Numbered from the stretch's first letter, positions 47,701 through 60,003 are shown. The stretch is 64,000 nucleotides of DNA from Norana najaformis (GCA_964023275.1 OZ029914.1:30759351-30823350); one strand, 5' to 3'. Program-made: numbers and translations. Notes: a model not told the origin generated them from the letters alone.

Positions 47701-50700
47701 CGAATTAGACTCGTTGCAACAGAATGAAAAGCAGTTGCATGATCGACTGAACTCTGCCGAACGTCTGCTTGAGAATGAAAAGCTGGCGAGACAACAGCTG
47801 GAGCAGTATAAAACAACTCTCGAGACGACCCTTAATACAGCGGCTAAAGAAGCACAGGCAAAAGTAATGTTATCAGTGTAGAAGACATATGGAATACCCT
47901 GGAGTTTCCTTATTATGCTACCTTTGGGGGTCCTATCAAATGCCACATTATACCACATTCATTATACCATGATACCATGTCTAGTACCTCATCCAGTATA
48001 CCACTGTACTACATCAAGTACCACACTATGCCATGTTTATTATACCATGATACCACTTCAAGTACCTCATTATAATGAGGTTGCATTATGATGAGGTCAC
48101 CTTCTAAAGCTGAATCAAGTTATCCTTGTTCCTGAATTTGTTATAAAGAATTTTATTTCACGGGTTTCATTGTAGTTTTGACTATAGTGGACAGTATTTC
48201 TTTTCAAGCTCAGTGTTTTTTGACCAGTGTGCCAGTATTTCTTGTCATGTTCATATTTTGCTTTGATCCTTTTGCTGTATTTCTTGTTAAACTCATTGAC
48301 TTTGTGACCATTAGTCAGTATTTCTCTCCTGTCCACTTGGCTACTGGCTTGTTGTGATAAATGGCAGATAAGGTCGTAGAATGATAGCTGGGCTTTTGAG
48401 AGGCTCTTAAAGGCACAATATAATTTATTTATTTTTTAATATTCTGTGGTAATGGCCTGGTGGGGAAAATGCAAACTAGTTGAAGTAAAGTGCCCGAGGG
48501 ATGAAATGATGGATTTGGTGGCCCTTTTGTTCCTTCACATGTCTTGGACTTCTGGAATCAACTTCAGGTCTGTTTTACAATTGGGTTAAATAGTGGGCTG
48601 GTCTATGCATATATGGTAAAAATAAAGTTTAAGTTTTTGAATACTGGCAGGTTCCGAGTAAGTGCAGTATATAAAATAATAAAACATGCAATTTGATGTA
48701 AACTGGAGAATATTTAGAGGTTGCACAGGCCCTTGAAAGTTTCAACTGGTATGTTGTTTTGCCTTCCTTTGGTCATCTGCTTCATGAATGGAAAGTCTAA
48801 TGTAGCTCCTTTGCTAATAAATGTTGAATTTATATTGACTTAAATATGCTGGATTAATTTTTCAATTGTTGTAACATGAAGAAAAAATGGAACTGAAACC
48901 AGTAAGACAGAGTCCAATGAGCACACCATGAAAGATGGTGGGTTCCACATGGAACTTCAAAAAAAATTTTGGACCACCCTATTAAACAGTTTATAAAGAC
49001 ATTCATTTCCATTTCTGTGCAGATTTCCACTTTAACAAACAAAGTTCAAGATTCAGAGAAATTTCTTGAAGGTGCAAAGAAACGGTTTTCAGAAAATAAG
49101 AGACAACTTAAAGAGCAAATGGTAAACATTTTCACACTGTTATCCTTTGCTGACAAGACATTAAAAGAAAAATTACAGATAGGCTTATTTGAACTTATTT
49201 ACACTTATTTGCATACTGAATCACAATAACAGTTTACATTTACATATCTTCATGTGTATCATGCCATGTGAACTTCCATTGACAGATCTGGGAAAGTTGA
49301 TGTGAACAATTCTTTCTTTACCTAGTATATAAAGGAGTAGTAATACTAATAAAAAACTAGTCACAGTTATTGCTAATTATGCTACTCACAGCATTATTTG
49401 CAATAACATGCTTGTTGGATCCAGTAACTTCACTAGACAATGGATGTTGGTAGAAACTGTTTCAAATTAACAGAACTTTATTTACATTACCATATGTAAA
49501 AACTAGTATCTTTGTTAAATTTACATATTGTTGAATAACCCAAGTATTTTTAAATTACTGACAGAGTGCAATGTCTACCTACAGAGAAGATTTTCAAGCT
49601 GAGGTAATAATATTACAACTGCTACTTTATGGTAGTCTAATCCAAAGACTAATGTAGCATTATCACGATGCCCAAGACGTCAGTCAGTGGTCACTTCAAG
49701 TAAATCACAATAAAAAGCTGAATCCGTTGGAGAAGCCAGATCAAATTCGGATGGGTCAGAGAAACCAGAAGCTGCAGTGGGTAAGCAAGCTGAATGAGAT
49801 GAATCTTCAGTTTGGACCTGAATGGCATCAAAGCACTGACAAAAATGAGCTGAACTGTGCAGTGAATTCCAAAGCCTTGGACCAACTACCGAGAAGCCTT
49901 GAGAGGCCAATGCCGTTCGGATATGGTGCACAGCAAGAGTCATGGTGTCTGTTGATTGATTGCATACATGTAATTATGTATTATTAGTTTTTCCTGTTTT
50001 ATAATTATTTTTGTCCCATCTTTTATAAATAAACAGTAAGTTTGAATGTTTCTTTAGTTATCCTGGTCCTGTTGTTCCAAACACATCTTCAGCTTCTTTT
50101 AAATTATGCCTTGAAAGTTTTGAAAAGGCACTGTGTAAATGTCCAGCTACAAACATACATTAATATGTACATACGTAAAATACATGCATATATGCATACA
50201 TGCATACATACATATATACATACATACGTAGCAGGTAGTGTGTGGCACGGTGGTCTATCGGTAACGAGTTTGGTCAGTGATCGTGGTTGCAGGTTCAACA
50301 TCTGTAACGACCCTGGGCAGGTTGTTTGCAGACACAGTGCCTCTGTCACCAAGCAATATAATTTCGTACCGGCATAAGCTGGGAAGTACACAGTAAATCT
50401 TGCGATGCACTGGTCCCATGTCCACTGACAGCTTTAAGAAAAGGAAACTTCCCTTACGTTTGTGGGATATGGGATACTATACTTACTTAAATAGCTAGTA
50501 CATACTTACATACATGATTACATACACACGTGTACATTTTGAACTGGCTAATGCAGAATATTAGAATTTGTTAATAAATTTTCAGTTTAAGTGATAAATG
50601 TGCATAGATTTGTGTTGCTGTTTTCTTGGTTTCAGTTAACTCGACTTCAGAATGAAAATGACGAACTCGTTGGCAAACATTCCAAATTCGCTCAGGAACT

Positions 50701-53700
50701 CCAGGAGGAATTCATTAATCTGCCTGATAACATTGAGGTCTGTTGATTTCTCTTAACTATCTTTAGTATAAATTTTTTTAAATTTAATACTTTATATTAA
50801 AGTATTTTAATGATAGCATTGCATATCAGTCTTCTTGGTTTATAATAAGTTTATTATAAATGTATAATAATTATTTTATGTATTTTTGTATATTATTTGT
50901 AGATATTACAATGATAGTAAAACAGTTATTTGTTAGTCAGTAATCTACTGTGCATTTTTGTTTAATTTGAAAGTTCATTTTAAGTTTAATACTAACAGTC
51001 AGTGTTAATTCTTGAATGAAAAATGAAATAAATTCAAACAGGTATTCATGTCAAAGTTTTCTGCTAATGGCAATAAGGACGATGACTCTGATGATGACGA
51101 TTTTCTATAGTGATAGTTGTGTTGACTGATGGAAACGGTGGTGGTGGTGTATATTCTAAAATTTTTAACAAGGTTTTTCAAATTGCTGTATTGTAACTTA
51201 CTTTACACATGTCTGTAGACAAAGTGCAAAGGTAAATGCTACAATGTAATGCATTCCTCAAATGCACTAAAGATTAGTTTGTGGTTTTATTGTCATGTTT
51301 CCATTGACAGGAAATTCAGGTTTTGCTTCTGAAATATCGTGAAGAAGTGATAACAGCAAAAGTTGGCAAAGAGCATGCCGAGAACGCTTTACAGAGGGAG
51401 CTTGACAGTGCCAGAGGTCAGCTGCAGCAGCAGAACATCAAAGAAAGGAACCTAGCACAAGAAATCAACCAGCTGAGAGAGGAACTTGGTAAGTGACCTG
51501 TCTGATCACCAGGTGATCTGTCCCTTTGTGGCTATAGCTGATCTACAAACCCACGTGGTGTATATTGTGCAGGATGATGTTCTGTTCAGTAGTGTACTGG
51601 GTCTGTAATCCAGTGATTGCAGGTTTAAGCCTGCTGTGCAGACTCTGTAACATCCATAAACTGATCTTTATAAATTCTACATTTATTAGCGAAGGAGCAT
51701 TCTTGCACCTCAGTTTCAGATTATTGACCGTGCACACATTTTAGGTGCAATAGATAAATATATGCGTTTTGCTAATGAGGTAATATAAGGTGGGGTAATT
51801 GGTTATTTCTTACATTTTGTAGTCAAGAATTGCCTTTTAGGAGGTGTGGTTCTGGTTTGACTGAAGCACAACACAACAAGTGGATGACTACATTTGCTTA
51901 TGAGTTATGTAGCTCAAGAACAGACTTTCACTGAGAATTGTATCCTGTTCAAGATCGGCAGCAGTAATTGATTATCTAGTCATGATTTGATCTCTTGTAT
52001 TTCATAGTTATTGTTTAAAAGTGTAAATAAAATTGTTATTATTGATGGTAGTTTGTTATTATTGATGGTAGTTTGTTATTTTCTTTAGGCCGTACCTATT
52101 TCATTTAAATGGATATGGCCTAAATGGATCTGCCTATATTGATTAAGTGGATCTATTAAAACACTTGCTTAAGTGCTAATGTCTCAATAATTTGTCAACA
52201 TAGTTATCGGAATTTCTTGTAGCAATTCGAAACAGTCTTTACTCAGAATTGGAGCAGCGCATGCAAGAGTCAGAAACCTTAAAAACCATTTCTGGTCTTC
52301 GGTCTGAACTGAACGAATGTAAAGCCGCTAAGGTATGGATCTGATCTTGGTGATCTGACTTGGTCTTGATATTAGAAGTAGGACCTTGAAGCTGACAAGT
52401 GGTAATGTCTTAATCTTGATATTGGATGCAGGACCTTGGGACTGGCAAGTGGTAAAGTCTTGCTTGGTCTTGATATTAGAAGTAGGACCTTGAAGCTGGC
52501 AAGTGGTAATGTCATGATCTTGATATTGGATGCAGGACCTTGGGACTGGCAAGTGGTAAAGTCTTGGTCTTGATATTGGAAGTAGGACCTTGAGGCTGGC
52601 AAAGAACTTCTGCTAACATGAGACACTAAATTTGTATAAATGTTTAGACAAGTCCCTCTGGCAATAAAGCCAAGTGATTGTTGCCTGCAACCAGATTATG
52701 ATATTATGGTCTTTTGTAATAATTTGACAAATTTTGACTGATTATTACATCCTTTAGTGTTGTTTTACTGGCAGAGTAATCTTGAGCGCACCATCCTGCA
52801 ACTGAATGCCAGAATTGAAACACTAAGAACAGACCTAGAAAACTCTGAAGCCGGGCAAAAAGATTTCATCAAGTTCTCACAGTCTCTACAGGTATAGTAA
52901 AATGATACAAACAATGATAATAGCAAAAGAATTACTGGTAATATTACGAGTAAAAACAGTGGCTGGCTTACTAAACATTTGTGCTTGTTCATTTTTGTTT
53001 GCTGCTGCCTTTTCACAAATATACACTTCTGCTGCAGAAGTGTGACTTATCAAACTGCAACCTTTATTTCAACTGGTGAAGGCTAAAAGAAAATTCAAAA
53101 TCCACATGATGGTTCCAGAGCATGTTACTATTTTGCTAGCTTTGGGACTGAGCCCCTGCAACAGGTCCTTGTTACGGTGTAATGTGTTAACTCTAAATAT
53201 TCTTTGTTGCTTTTAAATTTTCAGTTGTGTGTTGCTTTGCTTGAATTTTGAGAGGAAGGAAGCTTTTTGAAGTGCCTTACAGTTAGAGCCAGAAGCCTCA
53301 ACGTCAGTGTTGGATATAATCATTCTTCCTAGTTTCACTTTATTGGCTTGCGTGTATTTGTTAGATTGAACTAGATCAAATTCGGTTGAGTGAACGCGAA
53401 GTGCGATGGCAGCATCCAGATGATGTTGCGGAATGTGGAGACTGCCAAAGGTCGTTTGCCTCCTTTCCATCTGAAAAGGCAAGTGACATGGCATGCAGAC
53501 AAGTGCCCAGCTTCCATGCTGAACATTACGGTTACCATACGTACGTCTTAGTCCGATAGCAGATAGAGGTTTATAATTTATGAGAGATTACCTTACCACT
53601 TTCTCCTTTAACCTGTACTCAGAGGAATGCAATAGTCTAGTGGTTAGGGTTCAGAGGTCAAGGTTCAATCCCTGCCAGGAAGGAAAGGTATTTTGAGATT

Positions 53701-54077
53701 TCTGTTCCACTAGCATCCATGGAACATTAATATTAAATGAGTATATTGACTGTACACCGTTATTGGAAAGATCAGGTGACAGGGGAAGGATAGCCTACAC
53801 GTGCTTGTGCCAACACTAACATTTTCATGAAAGCGTTTCTTAATTATGTGCGGCGCTAATCTTAGTTTATCTGAAACATGATTGGCTGATTTGTTTTTAG
53901 GAGCATTGTCGACACTGTGGTCATATATTCTGTGAAGACTGTCTGGCTCTGGCTCTTCCAAGTGGTCCAAATCGTCGATTAGCCGATCTTTGCCGCTCCT
54001 GTTATAAGTCGCTGGTGAAGGCTAACGACACAGTGGATCGCTCTCGCTTTTCAACGTCATTAGATCAGCCGTGTTGA
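41722..54077 (+). CDS. RABEP1: Rabaptin (Rab GTPase-binding effector), 17 coding exons
   Basis: Endosomal coiled-coil adaptor; vertebrate rabaptin-5 binds Rab5, Rab4, Rabex-5 and GGA/gamma-adaptin ears. Exons: 41722-41779, 42488-42610, 43469-43693, 44775-44901, 45205-45307, 45667-45783, 46355-46472, 46801-46877, 47642-47863, 49023-49121, 49565-49603, 50636-50737, 51311-51488, 52223-52332, 52775-52891, 53365-53478, 53901-54077. Phases agree throughout, giving 701 residues (vertebrate RABEP1 is about 860). Matches to rabaptin-5 include EFNQQRAKFMEL, REEMASLQ, EEENLEYSMKK plus AQEDAEKLRS, REDFQAELTRLQNENDEL, LVGKHSK and LLLKYREEVI. The middle has PCLEC, like the vertebrate CDMC pair. The C-terminus is a FYVE-type finger. 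Introns run from about 0.28 to 1.26 kb. All are GT-AG except intron 16 (GC-AG). The ATG at 41722 is chosen because the upstream in-frame sequence looks like a leader. 5' noncoding exons may exist. Probably the single ancestral rabaptin. Confidence 0.93.
49565..49603 (+). CDS. RABEP1: Rabaptin micro-exon (39 nt)
   Basis: Thirteen codons (SAMSTYREDFQAE) between a TACTGACAG acceptor and a GTAATA donor, phase 0 at both sides. Without it the alignment to rabaptin-5 would lose REQVSEE-like residues between KEQM and LTRLQ. With it the two proteins align without a gap. Confidence 0.8.
49680..49943 (-). pseudogene. LINE ORF2 3'-end relic (minus) in a rabaptin intron
   Basis: The minus frame reads GFSVVGPRLWNSL, the conserved C-terminal block of CR1/L2/Jockey-like ORF2 proteins (usually FxxxGPRLWNSLP). 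A diverged C-terminal tail follows. The reverse transcriptase part is absent. The following AATAAA-type sequences near 50030 are on the other strand. Confidence 0.7.
50244..50495 (+). mobile_element. tRNA-derived SINE, family B, in a rabaptin intron
   Basis: Head GGCACGGTGGTCTATCGGTA, B-box-like GCAGGTTCAACATC, body AGTACACAGTAAATCTTGCG and tail TGTGGGATATGGGATAC match the copy at 7238-7533. It lies in the intron between the micro-exon and exon 12, in the sense orientation, just after a TACA/TGCA repeat. Confidence 0.8.
52362..52602 (+). repeat. 50-54 bp tandem repeat in rabaptin intron 14
   Basis: About 4.5 units contain GGACCTTG at 52381, 52431, 52485, 52535 and 52585. Units alternate between a GAAGTAGGACCTTGAAGCTG and a GATGCAGGACCTTGGGACTG type, giving a dimeric period of 104 bp. 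Noncoding. Confidence 0.9.
53365..54077 (+). CDS. RABEP1: Rabaptin C-terminal exons encoding a FYVE-type finger
   Basis: Exon 16 supplies RWQHPDDVAECGDCQRSF and exon 17 EHCRHCGHIFCEDC, ending with LCRSCYKSL. There are four cysteine pairs in FYVE order and a W-x-x-x-D-D start resembling the WxxD motif (residues about 620-683). FYVE domains bind phosphatidylinositol 3-phosphate on endosomes. The usual basic RR/KHHCR patch is reduced here to SEKEHCRHCG and the RVC motif to DLCRSC, so lipid binding may be weak. Mammalian rabaptins lack this finger. I believe some invertebrate rabaptins have it, but I could not check. Confidence 0.85.
53479..53480 (+). other. GC splice donor of rabaptin intron 16
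   Basis: The exon ends GAAAAG and the intron starts GCAAGT, a perfect consensus for the rare GC donor. The acceptor at 53899-53900 is a normal TTTTTAG. Using it joins the two halves of the FYVE finger in frame. No GT donor nearby gives a sensible protein. Confidence 0.8.
53620..53860 (+). mobile_element. tRNA-derived SINE (family A tRNA part) in rabaptin intron 16
   Basis: TAGTCTAGTGGTTAGGGTTC is a good A-box region and GGTTCAATCCC a good B-box (about 53628-53677). A GTATATTGACTGTACACCG block follows, matching the tRNA-like half of the repeats at 11393 and 39628. It is the best-preserved promoter of the family in the window. Confidence 0.75.
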
Positions 54078-54935
54078 CATTCCATACTACCCTGCAAATC
54101 TTGTCAGACTTCTTGGGGACAGTTACAGTGCATTGCTGTTTGATGCTGTAATACTTATGATTTCATTGAAAGCCGTGATGGTTCTGGTGCTGATCTAATG
54201 GAAATGTGTTAGCATTATTAAACATTTAAATAACACGTACTACAGACTATAAGTACTAGATTAATTTAAATCTTAATTAAGGAATACTTGTTCACCCAGG
54301 TGTTTAACAGTAGTTATGGCTAGCTGGTTGGCACATTGTTGCGGGGTTTACTTGTTGGCCAGAGAAGAAATTTAATTTCAGACAAATTTCTTTTCACTCG
54401 TCTTTGTGTCTTTTGATTGGTTTAGATAGTAATTAAGCAAATCTGATCAAAATATTGATAGTAACAAAATAGCTGCGATGTTACTGTTAGTAATGGTGTT
54501 AGAAAGCAATGAAGTTAATAACGCAACTGTCATTTGTCGTTGTTATCAGCTTTTACTGTTTCAGCTTTTTCCAGATACAGTGTGCCTTCAGTAACCTGCA
54601 GTAAATTCTTGATTGCCGAAGTATTGTGTTTTCTTGATTTCTGAGGACCATTTTTAACAGCGATTGTTTAAGAGCTTCGAAGTTTCTTTGCTGCCTATGC
54701 ATGGTGTTTGGTTTGTTTATCATTCTGACGTACCAGCTGACTGTAGCAAAGAACTGATTGTAATGTAAGTTTTATGAAACCGGTATTATTTTTTGTGTGC
54801 CTTTTGCTGCCCTAAACATGGCATTTTTCTTAAAATTTAATTAATTCTAATGTAGTGTATTCTGTTATTGATTGCTAGCATTTGATAATAAGGAACATTG
54901 GAAGTGGTTAATAAACATGGTCTTACCCAATCTTC
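54078..54935 (+). other. Probable rabaptin 3' UTR with poly(A) signal
   Basis: After the TGA at 54075-54077, unique AT-rich sequence runs to an AATAAA at 54910-54915, the first canonical signal downstream. Cleavage would be expected 10-30 bases later. A second signal lies near 55545. Confidence 0.5.
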
Positions 54936-55970
54936 GATTGTAGAAAATCGGTTTAAGGATAATTTATCTTCTTTGAATATATTTATTTGTGTATTTTTAT
55001 TTTGATGCGAATTTCTTTAACATTTATGCAGTTTAAAGTTTACTCAAGAGTTTCTCATGTAATTGTAGAAAATGAACAAGTTAGCTGTAGTCCAGAAACC
55101 TTAGAGCTACAGCAAACTCATGTAAAATACACAGCTTCTATACAGATATGCAGCTTTGTTACAGCAGAATTCATAACAGAACTGTTATTTAATGTTTGTG
55201 CTTGCAAGTGGATATGTTAGGCCATTGTCTTAACCCATTGTCTTCTCACTACAGCCATGTCCACAGATTATGTGAGATTTCTCAAGCATCTGATTTTACA
55301 TTAGGTAGCCCTCTGATAAACCTTTGTCAGGCGTTAAAATAGGGTTATTGGTGTTTTTTGGTCAGATAGCAAAGACCTCTGCTAATGACTACTGGTACTT
55401 CATCAAATTCGTGTTAGATCCAAGCTACTTTGGCAGTAGTCTTGTAGAGGAGGTTATTTGATTTAAGTATGTAAGTATCCTGTATGTGCATCTGACAAGC
55501 GCACATGAATTACACATACAGAACGATTATATGCCTAGTTAAAAGAATAAAATATGAGCAGATATTTTCAGCGGGTATGCACAACTAAATGTAACTAAAT
55601 ACATCGGTCCACAAAACTCATTTTAAACATTTTTTGCTTCTAGTGGTTTATGGTCAATTTGCTAGGACATTGCACATGTATTTGTGTACCTGGCTATTTG
55701 TATGGCTGCTTTTAAGAACCTCTCTGAAATACTGAAATTTAGATGCTGAAACCTCTTTCGTTATTTCTCATCAGCTATTTTTTAAAATTTGATTCGTGTA
55801 CAGAGATAGATGTTCAGAGCGACTTGTGTTTGCATATCGTAAACTGCTAAGTTTGACTAAACTTTTGAATTTATTTGGATTTTTTGTTTTACGATAACTA
55901 AGTCTTTGTTGAAATTAAGTTTTATGTTGCTGATTTTGAACGTTCATTTGCTTTCATAACAGACTGTGAT
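54936..55970. other. Intergenic spacer, no supported gene
   Basis: AT-rich, with no coding motif or repeat recognised. Confidence 0.4.
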
Positions 55971-55974
55971 GAAT

Positions 55975-56150
55975 AGTGGCCGAGTGGTAAGAGCCCACCA
56001 TTACATTTGAATACAGATGACTGGGTGGTAATGATGTTTACACTACAACACTCCATCCTTTGTCCAGGTTTTGAATCCTGCAGTCATAATTACCTGGGCT
56101 GGATACCAGTGGACTCGGACCATTATATACTACGATAATATATAGTGTCC
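55975..56150 (+). mobile_element. Possible tRNA-derived SINE fragment
   Basis: AGTGGCCGAGTGGTAAGAGC resembles a tRNA-Ser/Leu-like A-box region, and CAGGTTTTGAATCCTGCAG (about 56069-56087) a B-box. The spacing between them is longer than in a tRNA because of an inserted stretch, so this is not a functional tRNA gene. Confidence 0.45.
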
Positions 56151-56556
56151 CTATGCTGAACACGGCCTTCTGTGTCATTTTGGCAGATTTTTCATCTTAA
56201 TGCGGAACTTGCTTGATAATTTTTGATGTGTGGATGTTGGTTGTGGTTAAGTTTGCTTGTTGGAATTAATCTTCATCTCCTCTGCAGAATTCAAACATTT
56301 TGGATGGTATTTTTCAGAAACACTGGACAACAAATATTTTCAAAAGTTTTGCTTGCTAAAACATTTTTGGTGATTATGATAGACAGCTCCACGCTTACGA
56401 CAAATATGATTTCAGATTGACTGTATCACATAGGAATTTGAAGAAATATGAAATTAAATTTTATTGAATTTAGTGTGTTTAATCACACAATGATGTTGAC
56501 ATATTGCATTAGTTCAACTGAGCTATATGTGTTTTGCTGCTGATTTTCACTTGTAC

Positions 56557-57960
56557 TCAGCATCTGATGCTTCTCATTTCGGCGTCCAACAATAGTCGGC
56601 CAGCATTGACGAGTTCCAGTTTCAGGGCAACTGATACTGCTTTTCCATCGCCGCAATGTCCTAGTGAAACCTTTTTGCCATGTTCATCACTGACTGTGCC
56701 AAGATTAGCAGGGAAGAAGTCCAAGTGTGAATGCAGAAAATGAATCTTCAGTGACATGTTGCACTTCATGGTTTTGTATGCTTGAAGCATCTTGTCAACC
56801 AGCTGGACGTAGTATTGTGCTCTGTTGATGCCAAACAATTCTCAAGAACATCCTTGAATGCCTCCCTTGCCAATTTTCTCTGGCCCCACTAGCAGATCTG
56901 TGAATTGCTGTTCATTGAAGACCTGTCTGATTTGTAGGCCAACAAAAATGCCTTCCTTAATCTTGGCATCAGTTATTCTTGGAAATATCATTTTCAGATA
57001 TCGAAATCCTTCACCTTCCTTGTTCATCGCTTTCACGAAGTGTGTCATCAGTCTGAATTTATATATGTAGAGGAGGCAAAAATATCTTTCTTTTTTTTGA
57101 CAAGCGGTTATGTGCCATGCTTTTAGCAGTCAGTTCTTTTTTAATGTAATGAGACTCTAGCATGGCTATCCCATTTGCAAAAATCCAAGCTGCATTTCTA
57201 GTGGCAGTACCACTACATTTTGATCACCACAGATGTTCCAGTTGTAGTTGTTGTGCTGTATGTGTTTCTACAACAGTTCCATGTTTTTGTAGGTTTCTTT
57301 CATGTGTACTGCCTAGCCAATGGGTAGGGCCTGTTGAAGGGTGGACATTGCCACTGTGTAACAAGACATTTTTCAGGCGTGACAGTGACGAATCTACAAA
57401 AAGACGCCATTGCTGTGGGTCATGCTCACACCCCAAACCCGTTAACAACCCATCAGTGTCAGTGCAGAAACAAAGTTTGTCAACCTGTGCAAAGAAATTT
57501 CGCATATCTTCTTGGCAGGGCTGAAAGACAGAACTTTTCATACCTGGCAACAGCAAACCCCGTCCTTGCAGTCTTGAAGCAAGGAGTTTTGCTTTTGTTT
57601 TTGGCAAACCCAAGTCCGTGACCGGGCCATGGTCATACTGACTGTTATCAGATGAGGCTTGCCGGACATAAACGGTTCAAAATCTAGATCAACGTCGTTT
57701 TCCACATCTGCCTCGTACATTGTGGCGTCTTCGTCTGCCTTGTCTAGGCTCCATGTCTGGTGGCTTTGGTACTGGTCAACTGTCAAGATTGTCGTCAAAC
57801 TGTCGTCATGCGGCACTGGTCTCATCATGGCTGAAGGCAGCTTGAGGCATTCAATAGATTTCTTATTTCTAGCAGAGAAGCCAGAGACACTGGTCAGACA
57901 GACTGTAATGGCTAGCGATGAGTTACTTTGGGGTAAATTTAAGCAATTCCGAGGAAGGAC
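56557..57960 (-). pseudogene. Decayed second copy of the 563-residue family
   Basis: Fragments in several minus frames are collinear with the intact gene at 36825-38516. They include GFSARNKKSIECLKLPSA and MRPVPHDD near the start, QQWRLFVDSSLSRLKNVLLH, FRYLKMIFPRITDAKIKEGI, KIHFLHSHLDFFPANLG and SDEHGKK near the end. A remnant of the YCW block follows near 56590. The Asp of VDSS and Glu of SDEHG survive, but frameshifts and deletions break it into at least four pieces. Divergence is high, so the two copies are not a recent duplication. Confidence 0.85.
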
Positions 57961-57999
57961 TGTGCCGCGTGCTTCATTCATTATTCCGGCGAGATTCAT

Positions 58000-59750
58000 C
58001 TTCACCTGTTTAATAAGTAATGGGACAGTTCAGATTGGTGCTGTAGATCCAGAGACGGCTCCGCCTCTGACAACAAATTGCTTTCAAGTTATGCTGAAAG
58101 GGAAGCGGATTGCTGCGGTTTGTATAAGAAGTCTCAGTTGGTTCATAATTATGGCTTTTCGTAATGTAATGTAAATCGCCGAAATTTCTCTGCGCCACAC
58201 AAAAGCTGTGTCAGGGAGACCACCCGTGCGTAATCATATCTACAAGATCCGAGTTGGTGGATAAGTGGCAAAAATCCAGAAAGACGAGGCCAGGGCAACC
58301 GGGGAGATGCCAATTTAACTATAAGGCGGAAAGAGCATGTGATAGCTGTGGCGGTGCCAGGATTTTAAATACGGGGGCCTACCACGAACAGCTAATGGGC
58401 ATGCAAACAACTGTATACAGGGTATCGCTTGTTCAGGAAGGCTGCGCCGAAATTTGGGAGGGGCTTCTATTAACCATTTAATCTGCAACCAGGAACTAAA
58501 ATTGTGTAGCGCCAAACTTTTGCTAGGTTCAGGCCGTGGCTCCCCTATGGCGCCGGCGCTCTTCTGATTTTCTGTGAAAAATTGTACGAGTCCATATTCT
58601 TTTATTAACTTGCCTATTGTATTATGCTAAACCACCAATGTTGCCAAGTTTGATATTAACATTCTCATGTGTAGTAACTAAAAAAGTAATTAGTTACGTT
58701 TATAAAGGAACTGTAATCAGTATTGAGTTTCTCATTTTCTAAAGTAACTTTTATGGTAGCTAATTACTTTTTCCTGCCTAGTAACTAGTTACTGTTACTA
58801 ATTACTTTTATAAAGTAACTATTCAACACTGAATACGTCGGAACGAAGCTTCATTTTCCCGAATTTGCACTTATGGTACTTACTATCCATGGTAATGAGA
58901 CTTGCGTGAAAAATCGCTTTATAATTCCTTTCCGCGTCACAGTATTCGCCAGTGAACTCCGACAACAGGTAGGTGTAATCCGCAAGCAATGTTTTTATAT
59001 AATCTGCCATGTTGAAATTTAGCAATTTATATTTTCTGTTACAAACTATGTTTTGAATGATCAACTGCATTTTCGCAACATCGCAGACGCCAAGCGTTTA
59101 TCAGTAATGAATATTCATACTACAGTGAATATTCATCACATAAATGACGACTTCTGATTGGTTGAAGGATTCCTTGGAGCAAATTCAGAGTGTATTATCG
59201 TAATACGCCGGCGGGACAGCGGGCACGCCAACTCTGGAGGCGGATCTATGCATCCTGGCTGAATCTGGTGCCAGATTTTGAAGGACTTTTATTGAATTGA
59301 TGCTGCCCTCGTTTTCACCTAGGCCTACGTGCTAGGCCTTAAATACCCGTCGTCCACGTAAACCAGCGTAAAGCTGGCGAAATTATCCTCGCGGTGATTT
59401 ATGACATTTCTGCGTTGGGTTGTTGACATAGTGAACTGGGATCTGGTATTACATCAGATTCGTAAAATCCGGTATAACGCACATTATACTCCCCTGCGGC
59501 GGAAACGTACAGCGTGTGATCGTAGTAAGACTACGTCATCAGTGACGCTAAGCGCGGTTAACTTGTTTTCAGAAACTGCAGGTGTAGGGCTATTAATCGT
59601 GACTTCTAGCTGCAGAACCTGATCGACTCCTGTCTTCAGTGATTGAACTGCGACCCCGTGTGGAGAAGATCCTGATTGCAGTCTGTGTTCGGAGACTGAA
59701 TTAGGAGTGGCTCTCGCCAGCCCACGAGTCTGTCTGGAAGCGGTGAAAGA
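58000..59750. other. Spacer, no supported gene
   Basis: No gene was recognised. A GC-rich stretch at about 58345-58555 (GGCGGTGCCAGG, later GGCGCCGGCGC) looks like debris of a hAT-like nonautonomous element, but termini could not be paired. 59560-59750 may be a 5' UTR for the candidate exon that follows. Confidence 0.35.
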
Positions 59751-59856
59751 ATGTCCGTCAGCAGTCGACAAAACGGGTGTGGCGTTCTTCTCGTCCTTCT
59801 GATCGCTGCCTTTTGCATCGACCCAGCCGTTGTAATCAGCGAAGGAACTACTTCAG
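59751..59856 (+). CDS. Candidate first exon encoding a signal peptide
   Basis: ATG then MSVSSRQNGCGVLLVLLIAA and an FCIDPAVV stretch form a textbook secretory signal: polar start, hydrophobic core VLLVLLIAAF and a plausible cleavage region. The frame meets a strong donor (TCAG then GTAGGC) at 59857, leaving phase 1. No downstream exon is certain. A weak candidate lies at about 62990-63160, where an Ala-rich frame is phase-compatible. The product would be secreted or a type I membrane protein of unknown function. Confidence 0.4.
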
Positions 59857-59939
59857 GTAGGCCTATTATTACTCAGAGCAGTCAGTTAATTGGACTTAGC
59901 ATTAAACACAACCCACCCTAACAGTTCCTTCTCCCCTCT

Positions 59940-59948
59940 CTCTCTCTT

Positions 59949-60003
<55 letters not shown>

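Noticed and set aside
50244-50330. Possible tRNA gene
   Set aside because: Same reasoning: repeated body and tail at 7238-7533 and weak stems.
53224-53260. Extra rabaptin exon after a TTTTCAG acceptor
   Set aside because: The phase-0 frame stops after eight codons and has no homology.
53628-53690. Possible tRNA gene (A- and B-box)
   Set aside because: No cloverleaf can be completed, and the sequence continues into a repeat shared with two other loci, so it is a SINE.
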